The notes below the pieces were generated by a model that was given only the letters and a program-made list of their open reading frames with translations, had not been told where the DNA came from and searched no databases. From the NCBI GenBank assembly GCA_030148165.1, contig JASBTZ010000003.1, positions 806,001-870,000 of the forward strand: 64,000 nt of DNA. Reading direction: 5' to 3'. This document shows positions 8,619 through 17,244 of the stretch, in pieces. Position 1 is the stretch's first letter, and each line of letters starts with the position of its first letter. The position numbers were made by a program, and so were the translations under genes. Origin of the DNA: Bacteroidota bacterium. Its GTDB lineage: Bacteria; Bacteroidota; Bacteroidia; Flavobacteriales_D; Crocinitomicaceae.

Positions 8619-9131
8619 ATGAAATCGATTCTTCTTTTTACTGTTTTATTCTTGTCAGCAGCCGGGTATTCTCAGGACTGCTTTTTTCTGAAGGAAAACT
8701 ATACGGGAGTATGTGAAACCTTATACCCTGATGGCAAAGTGAAGATCAGGGCAAAGTTACAAAGTGGACAACGCCATGGAGATATGGAGCTGATCTATCC
8801 TCACGGTCTTACACGAGCTATTGGAACCTTTGAAAATGATTCATTGATTTCATCTGTGAGCTTTCATTATCACACGAATACGCGGTTGCAATGGAAGGTA
8901 ACTTTCAAGGATGGAAACTATTATGGTGTGCAATATTCGGATGTGGGCGTGACCGTGAACGAAGGGCAGCTTAATGAACAAATGCAAGCAACCGGAGAGT
9001 GGATCATTTACGACGATGAAGGCAAAGAGTCGAAAAGAGTAAATGCAGAAGAACACCCCGAGGAGATTATATTCAAACGAAAACCAAAAGTTTCCAGATT
9101 TCCGGATACCCGCGTAGCTGATCATAAATAG
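8619..9131 (+). CDS. Secreted MORN-variant repeat protein
   Basis: 170 residues with a signal peptide (1-18, ending GYSQ). The body has short beta-hairpin units typical of MORN-variant repeats (YPDGKVKIRAKLQSGQRHG, then IGTFENDSL). Such proteins are common in Bacteroidota, usually exported, and of unknown function. It has only a few units and no sorting domain, so it may be periplasmic or outer-membrane associated. A tail of about 30 polar and basic residues follows the repeats. The gene stands alone between divergent and convergent neighbours. Confidence 0.65.
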   Translation: MKSILLFTVLFLSAAGYSQDCFFLKENYTGVCETLYPDGKVKIRAKLQSGQRHGDMELIYPHGLTRAIGTFENDSLISSVSFHYHTNTRLQWKVTFKDGNYYGVQYSDVGVTVNEGQLNEQMQATGEWIIYDDEGKESKRVNAEEHPEEIIFKRKPKVSRFPDTRVADHK

Positions 9132-9133
9132 AA

Positions 9134-9154
9134 AGGGATCACATTTGTGACCCC
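9134..9154. terminator. Weak hairpin between convergent genes
   Basis: GGG-A-TCAC (9135-9142) pairs with GTGACCC (9147-9153) around a 4-base loop, with one bulged A. The tails are pyrimidine-rich on the plus side and short T on the minus side, so it is a weak candidate. Confidence 0.35.
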
Positions 9155-9182
9155 TCTCTCCTAAACTATACTATTTACCCAA

Positions 9183-11930
9183 CTATTTGATGAGGTTAAC
9201 GTGCCCCACAAATTCCATTCTTTTACTTGATTTAAGAACCTTGGCCTGGATCTTCCAGATATAAGTTCCGTCCTGCGCCCGATCATATCTACCTGCATAG
9301 GAACCGTCCCAGCCTACACTCATATTGTGCGTCTCGAAAACAAGCTCTCCCCAACGATTGAAGATGTACATGACATATTCCTGTTCGTCGAATCCATACA
9401 TAACCGGGGTGAAGACTTCATTTAAGTTACTTCCGTCAGGAGTAAATGCATTCGGAACATAAATCGAATAAGTCTGTTCTATTTCGATTATCAGACTTGC
9501 AACATCGGTACAGCCGAACTCAGAAGTCGCGGTAAGCGTAACAGTATAAGCTCCACCTTCTTCGCTTGGATAAACATGATGTGGTTCAAACAAAGTGCTA
9601 TTCGCAGATCCGTCGCCGAAATCCCATAGATAACTCACAGCACCAGTACTGTAATTATTAAACCCAGTCGCCGGATCATCCGTGTTGAGATCGGTATTGG
9701 TCCAATAAAAATCTGCGGTTGGGTTCGGATTCACGACGATCGTAATAGACGCTGTATCCGTACAACCATTCGTGAGACTTCCAATAACGGTATATACAGC
9801 GGTTTCTCCCGGAGAGAAATACTGACCGTTTGGAATTCCGTTACTCCATGTGTATTGGTCAGCACCGTATGCCATTAAGGCAACAATTTCTCCTTCGCAG
9901 ATCACTGTGTCTGTCGCAGATACTTCCGGTGCCGGAAGCATTTCCACAACTACGGTATCTGAATTGAAACAACCCGTCGGAAGCGTATCGTAGGCAATGT
10001 AAGATTGCGTTCCGACAGCTTGAAAGAAGGGCACTAAATTCTGAACTCCACCCGACCAAACCATGTTTTCGGTTCCCTGAGCCACCAAAATCACCTCAGT
10101 TCCTTCGCATAATGTCTGATCCGGACCTGCATTGACTATCGGTTTAGGATTTACCGTTACAACAACGGTATCTTTTTGAGTACAACTGTTGTAATCAGTA
10201 CCGTCAACCACATATGTATTCTGACCTACCGGAGGCACGAAAGGTGCAGCGTTCTGTACATTACCTGTCCATACATAGGTAGATGCTCCTGTAGCGATCA
10301 AAACAACCGGTGTTCCTTCACAGACGGTCTGATCTGGTCCGGCGTAAACAACCGGCAATGCATTCACTGTTACTATGAGCTGATCACTTGCTGCGCAACC
10401 GTTCGTATCCGTTCCTACGACCGTGTATACCATTGTTCCAGGTGCTTGCTGAAAACCAACGTTATTGGTCACATTATTATCCCACGAATAGTTTGACCCA
10501 CCACTGGCAGATAGTACAATGTACTCATCGGAACATACTGTGAGGTCTGGCCCTGCCTGAACATTTGGTAATGGATTAACATTCACTTGCACTACATCAG
10601 TATTCACACAGCCATTCAGGTCGGTACCGGTAACTGTATATAGTGTCGTGCTTACTGATGGTAAGAACGGAACACCATTGGAGATGCCTCCACTCCATAC
10701 ATAGGAATTGGCCCCGGCACCAGCAAGTGTAACATATTCACCTTCGCAAACAGTGAGGTCCGGACCTCCCGATACGGTAGGTAATGGATTAATTGTCACA
10801 AGAACGGTATCAGAGTCATTGCAACCATTTGCATCATTACCTTCAACGATATAGGTTGTTGTACCTACAGCCTGACCAAAAGGAACACCATTAATAATTC
10901 CGTTGTTCCACTGATAGAATGTTCCACCTGTAGCGGTTAAAGTAATGGAAGTTCCCTGACAAGCACTAACATCCGGACCTGCATCAATAACTGGTTGAGG
11001 ATATTGTTGAACAGTAATTACATCTGTAACGATAAGACATCCTGAAGCATCTGTTACATCTACGGAATAAGTGCCGGGCCCAACCGTCATTGAAGAAGAG
11101 GTAGAACCATTGCTCCAGTTATAACTATATGGCGGTGTTCCACCAGAAACCGTGGCGGTCACCGTCGTTTGTTCAGTTGGACACAAGTAAGTATCAGCAG
11201 AAGTAACGGTAACAGCAACCGGAGGAATAAAATTAACTCTTATCGTATCGCAAATAGGATTCGGATTACATCCTGCTATATCCATACCGCAAACGTAGTA
11301 ATCAATGTAAGCAGGTGGATTTGGTGGCGCAGTAACATATGCCGTATCACAACCACTTGTACACGATAAGAGGTAATCGTAATCACCCATGTTACCTGGC
11401 GCAATACTTGTCCAGGTTACACTGGCTTCATTATAATAATTACCATAAATAAATCCCTGACAGCCTGCATTAAGCGTAATGTCCGGCCCAATAACCGGAT
11501 CAGGATAAGACACGACGCTAAATGTGTTCATATTATTCCCGGGCTTACAAAAAGTCAGATGATGAGGTCCGGGACCGCTCAAACAAATTGGTGATCCGAC
11601 CGGTGTGATCGGACCACAATTGATTTGATAGTAAAGTGCTCCTGGGGGAACAGCTCCGGATGAGATCAGGAAATTAACTGCAATCGCATTCGGGTTTAGT
11701 GTAATTACGAATTCAAGACAAACATCCGGACTAACAGAACCACAACAACTGCCATCACGCTGAATGGGTGGACTGGTCCATGTCATGTTAGGTGATGCTG
11801 ATAGGTCGACATTGAAAGTAGGCACTGCTGAATCGCAATAAATTGATTGTGCATTTAAAGAAGGAGTTATTAATAAAGCGACGATTGGCAGAAGCAGGTA
11901 TAATACGAGGGGGCGATAAACTGTTTTCAT
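9183..11930 (-). CDS. Giant PKD/Ig-repeat surface protein with gliding-motility C-terminal domain
   Basis: 915 residues with a signal peptide 1-27 (ending LNAQ). An N-terminal Cys-containing region is followed by a SprB-like repeat (PPYSYNWSNGSTSSSMTVG). Then come five Ig-like modules of about 80 residues, each opening with a GPD..xC.G signature (for example SGGPDLTVCEGEYVTLAG), a sixth divergent one, and a PKD domain (YLWDFGDGSAN). The end is the gliding-motility-type domain (VPNAFTPDGSNLNEVF, IFNRWGELVFE, VGWDG). The family is exported by T9SS and commonly serves in adhesion or gliding. The gene is monocistronic, with a repeat-rich region upstream and the CGGTTTAGTA motif 33 bases before its ATG, pointing away from it. 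Confidence 0.87.
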   Translation of the reverse strand: MKTVYRPLVLYLLLPIVALLITPSLNAQSIYCDSAVPTFNVDLSASPNMTWTSPPIQRDGSCCGSVSPDVCLEFVITLNPNAIAVNFLISSGAVPPGALYYQINCGPITPVGSPICLSGPGPHHLTFCKPGNNMNTFSVVSYPDPVIGPDITLNAGCQGFIYGNYYNEASVTWTSIAPGNMGDYDYLLSCTSGCDTAYVTAPPNPPAYIDYYVCGMDIAGCNPNPICDTIRVNFIPPVAVTVTSADTYLCPTEQTTVTATVSGGTPPYSYNWSNGSTSSSMTVGPGTYSVDVTDASGCLIVTDVITVQQYPQPVIDAGPDVSACQGTSITLTATGGTFYQWNNGIINGVPFGQAVGTTTYIVEGNDANGCNDSDTVLVTINPLPTVSGGPDLTVCEGEYVTLAGAGANSYVWSGGISNGVPFLPSVSTTLYTVTGTDLNGCVNTDVVQVNVNPLPNVQAGPDLTVCSDEYIVLSASGGSNYSWDNNVTNNVGFQQAPGTMVYTVVGTDTNGCAASDQLIVTVNALPVVYAGPDQTVCEGTPVVLIATGASTYVWTGNVQNAAPFVPPVGQNTYVVDGTDYNSCTQKDTVVVTVNPKPIVNAGPDQTLCEGTEVILVAQGTENMVWSGGVQNLVPFFQAVGTQSYIAYDTLPTGCFNSDTVVVEMLPAPEVSATDTVICEGEIVALMAYGADQYTWSNGIPNGQYFSPGETAVYTVIGSLTNGCTDTASITIVVNPNPTADFYWTNTDLNTDDPATGFNNYSTGAVSYLWDFGDGSANSTLFEPHHVYPSEEGGAYTVTLTATSEFGCTDVASLIIEIEQTYSIYVPNAFTPDGSNLNEVFTPVMYGFDEQEYVMYIFNRWGELVFETHNMSVGWDGSYAGRYDRAQDGTYIWKIQAKVLKSSKRMEFVGHVNLIK

Positions 11931-11962
11931 GGCAACGACTTTAAGGGGTTCTACTTATAAAA

Positions 11963-11972
11963 CGGTTTAGTA
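11963..11972 (+). promoter_or_regulatory. CGGTTTAGTA motif, copy 1
   Basis: Exact 10-base motif also present at 53123 and 58932. Here it follows GGGG (11945-11948) and lies between divergent genes, 33 bases from the minus-strand start at 11930. Its function is unknown; a regulator-binding site is inferred from recurrence only. Confidence 0.4.
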
Positions 11973-11984
11973 CTGACACAGTTG

Positions 11985-12088
11985 CTATGCATGCATAATT
12001 AGTAAAGGGTATAATTAAACGATTAAAATGTAGCTTTGGGCGATTAAAATGAATCCCTCGTCTATCATTTTATTACTATGCGTGCATA
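11985..12088. repeat. Two copies of palindrome-like TATGCRTGCATA
   Basis: CTATGCATGCATA at 11985-11997 contains the perfect 12-base palindrome TATGCATGCATA. CTATGCGTGCATA at 12076-12088 differs by one base. The copies start 91 bases apart in the divergent intergenic region, as would fit a dimeric regulator. Confidence 0.6.
12020..12051. repeat. 11-base direct repeat with 21-base period
   Basis: CGATTAAAATG occurs exactly at 12020-12030 and 12041-12051. The 21-base period is two helical turns, which places both copies on one DNA face. A TAGCTTTG element (12031-12038) of -7 type sits between them on the plus strand, so this may be an operator overlapping a promoter for the gene at 12144. Confidence 0.6.
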
Positions 12089-12172
12089 TTTTATTTGATT
12101 AGCTATTTAGTATATTGGGCCTGTCAATTATCAAACCATAGGTTTGGATGAATATTTATTTTATTTGATTAG
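12088..12172. repeat. 15-base exact direct repeat spanning the kinase start
   Basis: ATTTTATTTGATTAG occurs at 12088-12102 and again at 12158-12172, 70 bases apart. The second copy lies within the first codons of the fructosamine-kinase-like gene. AT-rich composition makes chance more likely than for the other repeats nearby. Confidence 0.55.
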
Positions 12173-13034
12173 TACATCTGAAATAAAGCAGTTCTTATTA
12201 GAAACCACTGGAAATACGCTGGTAGAGAGCCCACAAAGCGTTTCCGGAGGAGACATTAATGAAGTGTACAAACTAGTTACTCAAAGCAGTGCATATTGCT
12301 TAAAATGCAACCCAGCAGCGTTCGCTAAGGAGATGTTCACGACTGAATTGACTGGGCTGGATTTGCTTGACGTGAACAGTGAGTTTCGCGTCCCAAAGCG
12401 ACTAGGAATTATTAGTGCTGGCCAATATCACGGGTTATTGCTCGAATGGATCGAATCAGGTAGTACAAAAAATGACTTTTGGGAAGAATTCGGCAGATCT
12501 CTGGCCGGATTACATCGTTCTACACATGGTTATTTCGGACTCGAAACCAACAATTTCATTGGAACGATTCCACAATCCAACAAACAACATGGATCATGGG
12601 TGTCGTTCTATATAACTGAAAGGCTTAAGCCGCTTTTTGAAATGGCTTATGATCGAAATCTATTTCATCCAGGTGATGCGAGGGATATTGATCGATTATA
12701 TACTAAACTGGATGAACTCATTCCTATTGAAGCACCTGCCTTGCTTCATGGAGATCTTTGGTCTGGCAATTATATGTGTGATGATAATGGATGTCCGGTA
12801 CTGATTGATCCAGCCGTCTACTATGGTCACCGCGAAATAGATTTGGCAATGACAAAACTATTCGGCGGATTCGGACAACACATGTATAACGCATACCACG
12901 AATCCTTTCCTTTAGCAGCAGGCTGGCAAGATAGAATACCACTAAATCAGCTCTACCCTTTGCTCGTTCATGTCAACCTGTTTGGTGGACATTACGTTCA
13001 TCAGGTACGAGCGGTAATACAGCGATATTTATAA
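12144..13034 (+). CDS. Fructosamine kinase family protein
   Basis: About 296 residues of the fructosamine/ketosamine-3-kinase family (protein-kinase-like fold). These enzymes phosphorylate sugar adducts on amines so that they fall apart, which is a protein repair role. Visible landmarks are VSGGDINEVYKL near the N-terminus, the catalytic loop HGDLWSGNYM (Asp as base) and the metal-site segment LIDPAVYYGHREIDLAM. The start is uncertain: no in-frame ATG exists, the TTG at 12144 is the best full-length choice, and another TTG lies at 12165. The only nearby ATG (12148) is out of frame and soon stops. The stop overlaps the next ATG by one base, implying coupling. Confidence 0.85.
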   Translation: MDEYLFYLISTSEIKQFLLETTGNTLVESPQSVSGGDINEVYKLVTQSSAYCLKCNPAAFAKEMFTTELTGLDLLDVNSEFRVPKRLGIISAGQYHGLLLEWIESGSTKNDFWEEFGRSLAGLHRSTHGYFGLETNNFIGTIPQSNKQHGSWVSFYITERLKPLFEMAYDRNLFHPGDARDIDRLYTKLDELIPIEAPALLHGDLWSGNYMCDDNGCPVLIDPAVYYGHREIDLAMTKLFGGFGQHMYNAYHESFPLAAGWQDRIPLNQLYPLLVHVNLFGGHYVHQVRAVIQRYL

Positions 13035-13477
13035 TGAAAAGATTATTCAGCTTAGTGTGTTTGAGTTCTACCTTATTCCTAGGATCATCCTTGGTTCCAG
13101 ACGAAACTTCGTATCAGATTGAAATAACTGTCACCAACATTCGAAACAATAAAGGAATGATGCAAATTCAACTGTATACCAATCAGGAATCGTTTGAAGC
13201 CGAAAAACCGAAGAAGACCTATCGTTTCAGTAAGAAATTTGTTTCTGATGGAATTTTAAAATGTGCCATAACCGTTAAATCCAAAGGTCGCTATGGTCTG
13301 GCACTGCTTGATGACGAGAACAATAACAAAGAGATGGACTATGGTTGGTTGATGCCTACAGAAGGATTCGGGTTTTCCGATTATTATCACACCGGCTGGA
13401 GCCGCCCAACTTTTAGTGATTTCGACTTTCAGTTGAGTAGTGATAAGTCGGTTACCATAAAGGTCCGGTATCTATAG
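13034..13477 (+). CDS. DUF2141 domain-containing secreted protein
   Basis: 147 residues with a signal-like hydrophobic start (to about residue 20). The rest matches DUF2141: an Ig-like beta-sandwich beginning IEITVTNIRNNKGMMQIQLY, with the typical ALLDDENNNKEMDYGWLMPTEGFGF region (residues ~91-115). The family is widespread in Bacteroidota and its function is unknown. It shares one base with the stop of the upstream kinase gene (TAATG), so the two are probably co-translated, though a functional link is not evident. Confidence 0.83.
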   Translation: MKRLFSLVCLSSTLFLGSSLVPDETSYQIEITVTNIRNNKGMMQIQLYTNQESFEAEKPKKTYRFSKKFVSDGILKCAITVKSKGRYGLALLDDENNNKEMDYGWLMPTEGFGFSDYYHTGWSRPTFSDFDFQLSSDKSVTIKVRYL

Positions 13478-13573
13478 TTACCATTCTGCATTATCAGCTA
13501 CTTACAATAGCCATCGGTAACGAATAATCGATTCCGAAATTATATATGGTACGCAACTCCGTCAAACCAGCAT

Positions 13574-14449
13574 ATGAAATCACTTATCACAATCAGTGCA
13601 ATAATCACTTATTCTCTGATATTTAGTCAAACCGTACCGGACTCAAACGAAGTTAAATCACCAACAAAGACAGTTTCTCCCCCAACCGTTCCTGGCAGAC
13701 AGATCACGACCATGCAGAATTTCGCCGGTAGTTTTAATGGCCTTTTCTACGGTGAGCAAATGCAAGGAAGTTTTGATCTCAGCGTGGAGACTTATCACTA
13801 TTTCCTGATTACAAGCAGACGATATAAAAACGACTCTGTTCATGCGGCTTTGATAGAAAACAAGACTCCTCTCATGGATGTATACAAAGGCTTTCACATG
13901 TATTTGATCAATCGAGCCGCTTTGGACTTCGATACCTTGCGAGCGATTGCTAATAATTATTTGACCTCTTTGATCGGTTCTCCATTGACAGCCCGGTTTA
14001 GCAAGGACTTCTTCTTGACCAAGGCCAGAAAGATCACAGCTCAAAGCTTTACTCCTGTACTGGCTATTCGGATAACCGGTGATGGTCGATTAATCCCCTA
14101 TAACGACCGGGCCGAGCAATTACACTTCGGGGCAAGTAGTCATTTTTATTTATCCTTTTTGGCAAATTTTCGAAGATTAGAGCTGAATTCAGATGGCAAG
14201 ATGATCGACAATGGCACAATGTACCTTAAACCCGTTGTCGGCATTGCCTATGGCACCAAACAATTAATGACCAGTCTGATGCCCGATAAAAAACCGCAGC
14301 CCATTCTGACATCAGGATGTAGACTTGGGTTTCGATCGGATTTAAACAAAGTCAAGGACTTCAGTTTTTTCATGAATTACACATTAACTGATATCGTTGG
14401 ACCCAAATTACGTGCAGGTGTATTACTCGGGTCAAATACGTTAAACTGA
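13574..14449 (+). CDS. Secreted protein of unknown function
   Basis: 291 residues, not recognised. The signal peptide is MKSLITISAIITYSLIFSQ. The mature part starts with a Pro/Thr/Ser-rich linker, then mixes alpha/beta segments. The last half is strand-like (LRAGVLLGSNTLN at the end), possibly a small outer-membrane barrel or periplasmic beta protein. No cysteine pairs, sorting domain or catalytic motif is seen. It stands 96 bases after the DUF2141 gene and 53 before hutG, in the same direction. Confidence 0.55.
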   Translation: MKSLITISAIITYSLIFSQTVPDSNEVKSPTKTVSPPTVPGRQITTMQNFAGSFNGLFYGEQMQGSFDLSVETYHYFLITSRRYKNDSVHAALIENKTPLMDVYKGFHMYLINRAALDFDTLRAIANNYLTSLIGSPLTARFSKDFFLTKARKITAQSFTPVLAIRITGDGRLIPYNDRAEQLHFGASSHFYLSFLANFRRLELNSDGKMIDNGTMYLKPVVGIAYGTKQLMTSLMPDKKPQPILTSGCRLGFRSDLNKVKDFSFFMNYTLTDIVGPKLRAGVLLGSNTLN

Positions 14450-14481
14450 TATGAGACCATCCTCCAATTCGATTGCTTCAT

Positions 14482-14489
14482 TAAATTTG
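14482..14489 (+). promoter_or_regulatory. Possible -7 element for the hutG-hutF operon
   Basis: TAAATTTG fits TAnnTTTG and lies 13 bases before the hutG ATG. No TTG is seen at the expected -33 distance, so the call is tentative. Confidence 0.4.
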
Positions 14490-14502
14490 TATAAAGCACG
14501 TT

Positions 14503-15309
14503 ATGGAAGATCCATTTGTAATAATTCCACCGAAAGGTAATCCTGTTCCAATGATTGTCAGTGTTCCTCATTGCGGAACCGAATTTCCGGAAAAGTTCAT
14601 TGGCAACTATAAAGGAGACATGATCATCTCACCTGACGATACTGACTGGTACGTACACGATCTTTACAATTTTGCCTCTGATATGGGTATCACGATCATT
14701 CACGCGCGTTACTCCAGATGGGTCATTGATCTGAATAGAGATCCGGACAGTAAACCATTGTATGATGATGGCCGAATTATTACTTCGTTGACACCGACGA
14801 CTGATTTCTTCGGAACACCCATTTACAAGTCGTGGCATTATGAACCTCACGAAGATGATATACAATTCAAACTAGAAAATTATTACTGGCCTTACTACAA
14901 GAAGATTCAAGAGCTACTGGATGAAAGGAAGAATCAATTCGGCAAGGTGCTTCTGTGGGATGCGCACTCGATTCGACATCATGTTCCTACTATTCGCGAA
15001 GAAGTATTCCCGGATATGATCCTCGGAAACAATGATAAAAAGTCAGCTGATCTGGAGTATATTGATGTCGCTTTATCTGGTTTGTCCAGCGGAATATACC
15101 AGGTTAACCATAACGATCCATTTAAAGGAGGACATATTACAAGATACTTCGGAAAACCTGAAGATAACGTACACGCACTTCAGCTGGAAATGAATAAGAT
15201 TCTGTACATGGATGACGATGAAGAAGAATTTGATGAACTTCGGGCAAATATGGTTCGTAATGTTCTAAAGAAAACATTTACAGGTCTGATCGAAAGTTTA
15301 ATACATTAA
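14503..15309 (+). CDS. hutG: N-formylglutamate amidohydrolase
   Basis: 268 residues of the N-formylglutamate amidohydrolase family, which hydrolyses N-formyl-L-glutamate to glutamate and formate. Landmarks are SVPHCGTEFPEKF near the N-terminus, DDTDWYVHDLY, SRWVIDLNRDP and LLWDAHSIRH, containing the His/Asp/Glu residues expected around a metal site. There is no signal peptide, so it is cytosolic. hutF follows after 2 bases, which supports the histidine-degradation assignment (formiminoglutamate to formylglutamate to glutamate). The two genes form a tight operon, but hutH, hutU and hutI are not in this window. Confidence 0.88.
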   Translation: MEDPFVIIPPKGNPVPMIVSVPHCGTEFPEKFIGNYKGDMIISPDDTDWYVHDLYNFASDMGITIIHARYSRWVIDLNRDPDSKPLYDDGRIITSLTPTTDFFGTPIYKSWHYEPHEDDIQFKLENYYWPYYKKIQELLDERKNQFGKVLLWDAHSIRHHVPTIREEVFPDMILGNNDKKSADLEYIDVALSGLSSGIYQVNHNDPFKGGHITRYFGKPEDNVHALQLEMNKILYMDDDEEEFDELRANMVRNVLKKTFTGLIESLIH

Positions 15310-15311
15310 GA

Positions 15312-16682
15312 ATGGGATCCTATTTATTTAGAAATCTGTTGCAGAAGGATGACTGGAAAAAAGATGTATCCATCGAGGTAAATCATTCCGGTGAGATCAT
15401 CGCTTATCAGGAAAATGCATCATTGACAGATCAGGAAGAAATTAAAGGATATACACTTCCTGGATTTCAAAATGCCCATTCTCATGCTTTTCAGTATGCA
15501 ATGGCAGGTCTGGCCGAAATTCATTCACCGAACTCAGATTCCGACTCATTCTGGTCCTGGCGGGAAGCCATGTACAAATTGGCCCTTACGATCGACCCTG
15601 ATCAAATGGAGGCTATAGCCACGATGCTTTACAGTGAAATGCTTCGTCACGGATATACAGATGTCGCGGAGTTCCATTATCTACACCATGACAAGAACGG
15701 TGTACCATTTAAAAATCTGGCAGAAATGGGCACTCGATTGGTTTCTGCTGCCAAAACGGCTGGTATCAATATTACATTGATTCCAATCTTCTACCAACGA
15801 GGAGGATTTGGTATGGATCCGACAGCGGGGCAACGAAGATTTATTTCACCTACCATTGACGAATATATAAAGTTGTTAGAAGCTTCCCGAAAAGCATGTC
15901 AATCATACGAAGGTGCAAATACAGCGGTGGGCATTCATTCTATGCGAGGTGTAGAGCCTGGTGATATTGCGGAAATAGCCAAGTCAGGACCACAAGACAT
16001 TCCATTTCACATTCATATTGCCGAACAACTAAAAGAAATTGAAGACTCAATTGACTATTTAGGCGAGCGTCCCGTCGAATGGTTGCTAAGCAATGTTGAA
16101 CTAAGTGATCGCTTTCATTTGGTCCATGCTACACATCTTACTGCCGAAGAGACTGAGGGAATCGCAAAGAGTGGGGCAAATGTGGTTCTCTGTCCAAGCA
16201 CGGAGGGAAACCTGGGAGACGGGATATTTCCGCTTAATGACTACCATTCTCATGGTGGCGCATGGAGTATAGGTACAGATAGTCATATTGGAATAAATCC
16301 TTTCGAAGAACTGAGATTACTCGATTATGGTCAGCGCCTTGTTTCGCATAACCGTAAGACCTTCGCAGGTGCTCATGGAGACAGTGGACGTTTCGCAATT
16401 GAAATGGCCACGACCTCCGGCAGAAAAGCCATGAATAATTTCTCAACCGATTATTTCGCTATAGGAAGTACATTAAATGCTTGCATCATCTCGGAATCTG
16501 CGCTTACCACATCTAGCTCGGAGAACGCACTATTATCGACCATACTTTATACCACGGACAGTTCCATGCAATACGGCACAATCGTCAATGGTAGGATGGT
16601 GGTAAAAAATGGAATTCATCAATCAGGCGGGGAAATCTCAAGGAAATTCATTGAGGTAATGAATAAACTAGGAAGTCGATAA
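15312..16682 (+). CDS. hutF: Formimidoylglutamate deiminase
   Basis: 456 residues of the amidohydrolase superfamily, matching formimidoylglutamate deiminase, which converts N-formimino-L-glutamate to N-formyl-L-glutamate and ammonia. Metal ligands are visible in the usual order: NAHSH (His56, His58), HIHIAEQ (His235, with Glu238 likely catalytic), VHATH (His272) and GTDSH (Asp323). It is cytosolic. Being 2 bases behind hutG fixes the pathway: the five-step histidine route that goes through formylglutamate instead of direct formamide release. The alternatives, a guanine deaminase or other aminohydrolase, are less likely given the neighbour and the length. Confidence 0.9.
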   Translation: MGSYLFRNLLQKDDWKKDVSIEVNHSGEIIAYQENASLTDQEEIKGYTLPGFQNAHSHAFQYAMAGLAEIHSPNSDSDSFWSWREAMYKLALTIDPDQMEAIATMLYSEMLRHGYTDVAEFHYLHHDKNGVPFKNLAEMGTRLVSAAKTAGINITLIPIFYQRGGFGMDPTAGQRRFISPTIDEYIKLLEASRKACQSYEGANTAVGIHSMRGVEPGDIAEIAKSGPQDIPFHIHIAEQLKEIEDSIDYLGERPVEWLLSNVELSDRFHLVHATHLTAEETEGIAKSGANVVLCPSTEGNLGDGIFPLNDYHSHGGAWSIGTDSHIGINPFEELRLLDYGQRLVSHNRKTFAGAHGDSGRFAIEMATTSGRKAMNNFSTDYFAIGSTLNACIISESALTTSSSENALLSTILYTTDSSMQYGTIVNGRMVVKNGIHQSGGEISRKFIEVMNKLGSR

Positions 16683-16777
16683 TCAGGATGTAATTTCCCT
16701 GATAAATTAGAAGAAAGGTGATCATAATCACATTGCCCAAGTTTTTGTAAATTTATTCTAACATAATATATTACTAC

Positions 16778-17242
16778 ATGAAATACATTCTCTATTCAGC
16801 TTTCGTGGTCGCCTTATCTTACCCTGTGTTTTCACAAAGCAATGTTGTTGCAACCGGTGGTGACGCAAGTGGTTCCGGCGGAAGTTCATCTTACTCTGTG
16901 GGGCAGATCGATTACGCTAACAATTCGGGATCCAACGGTTCTGAGAATCAAGGTGTACAACAGCCTTATGAATTCTTTACTGTTTCGATCTCTGAAACCG
17001 AAGGCGTAATTTTTAGTCTATTCCCGAACCCAACGCAAGATGAATTGGTTATTCAAACCACAGGGGATTTATCGGGATATCAGTTTCAACTTACTGACAT
17101 GAACGGCAAACTTATATTAACTGAACCGCTTGTACATTCTGAGACACTTGTCGATCTCGAAAATCTACCAAGTGCGACTTATCACTTAGTCCTGATGAAA
17201 AATGAAGGACAAGTAAATACTTATAAAATTGTAAAACACTAG
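16778..17242 (+). CDS. Small secreted protein with T9SS type A sorting domain (cassette copy 2)
   Basis: 154 residues with a signal peptide 1-19 (ending VFSQ). The mature start VVATGGDASGSGGSSSYSVG and the motif GVQQPYEFF correspond to the small protein at 302-823. Residues ~77-154 form a T9SS sorting domain with FPNPTQDELVIQ and a final basic strand YKIVKH. It is expected at the cell surface. The partner gene begins 2 bases after the stop, mirroring the overlapping arrangement of the first cassette. The function is unknown; the small size and fixed pairing suggest an anchoring or chaperone-like role for the partner (inference). Confidence 0.83.
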   Translation: MKYILYSAFVVALSYPVFSQSNVVATGGDASGSGGSSSYSVGQIDYANNSGSNGSENQGVQQPYEFFTVSISETEGVIFSLFPNPTQDELVIQTTGDLSGYQFQLTDMNGKLILTEPLVHSETLVDLENLPSATYHLVLMKNEGQVNTYKIVKH

Positions 17243-17244
17243 AA

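Noticed and set aside
16682-16703. Short inverted repeat ATCAGG/CCTGAT after hutF
   Set aside because: Six base pairs only with a 10-base loop and no T-run; likely chance or a very weak hairpin.
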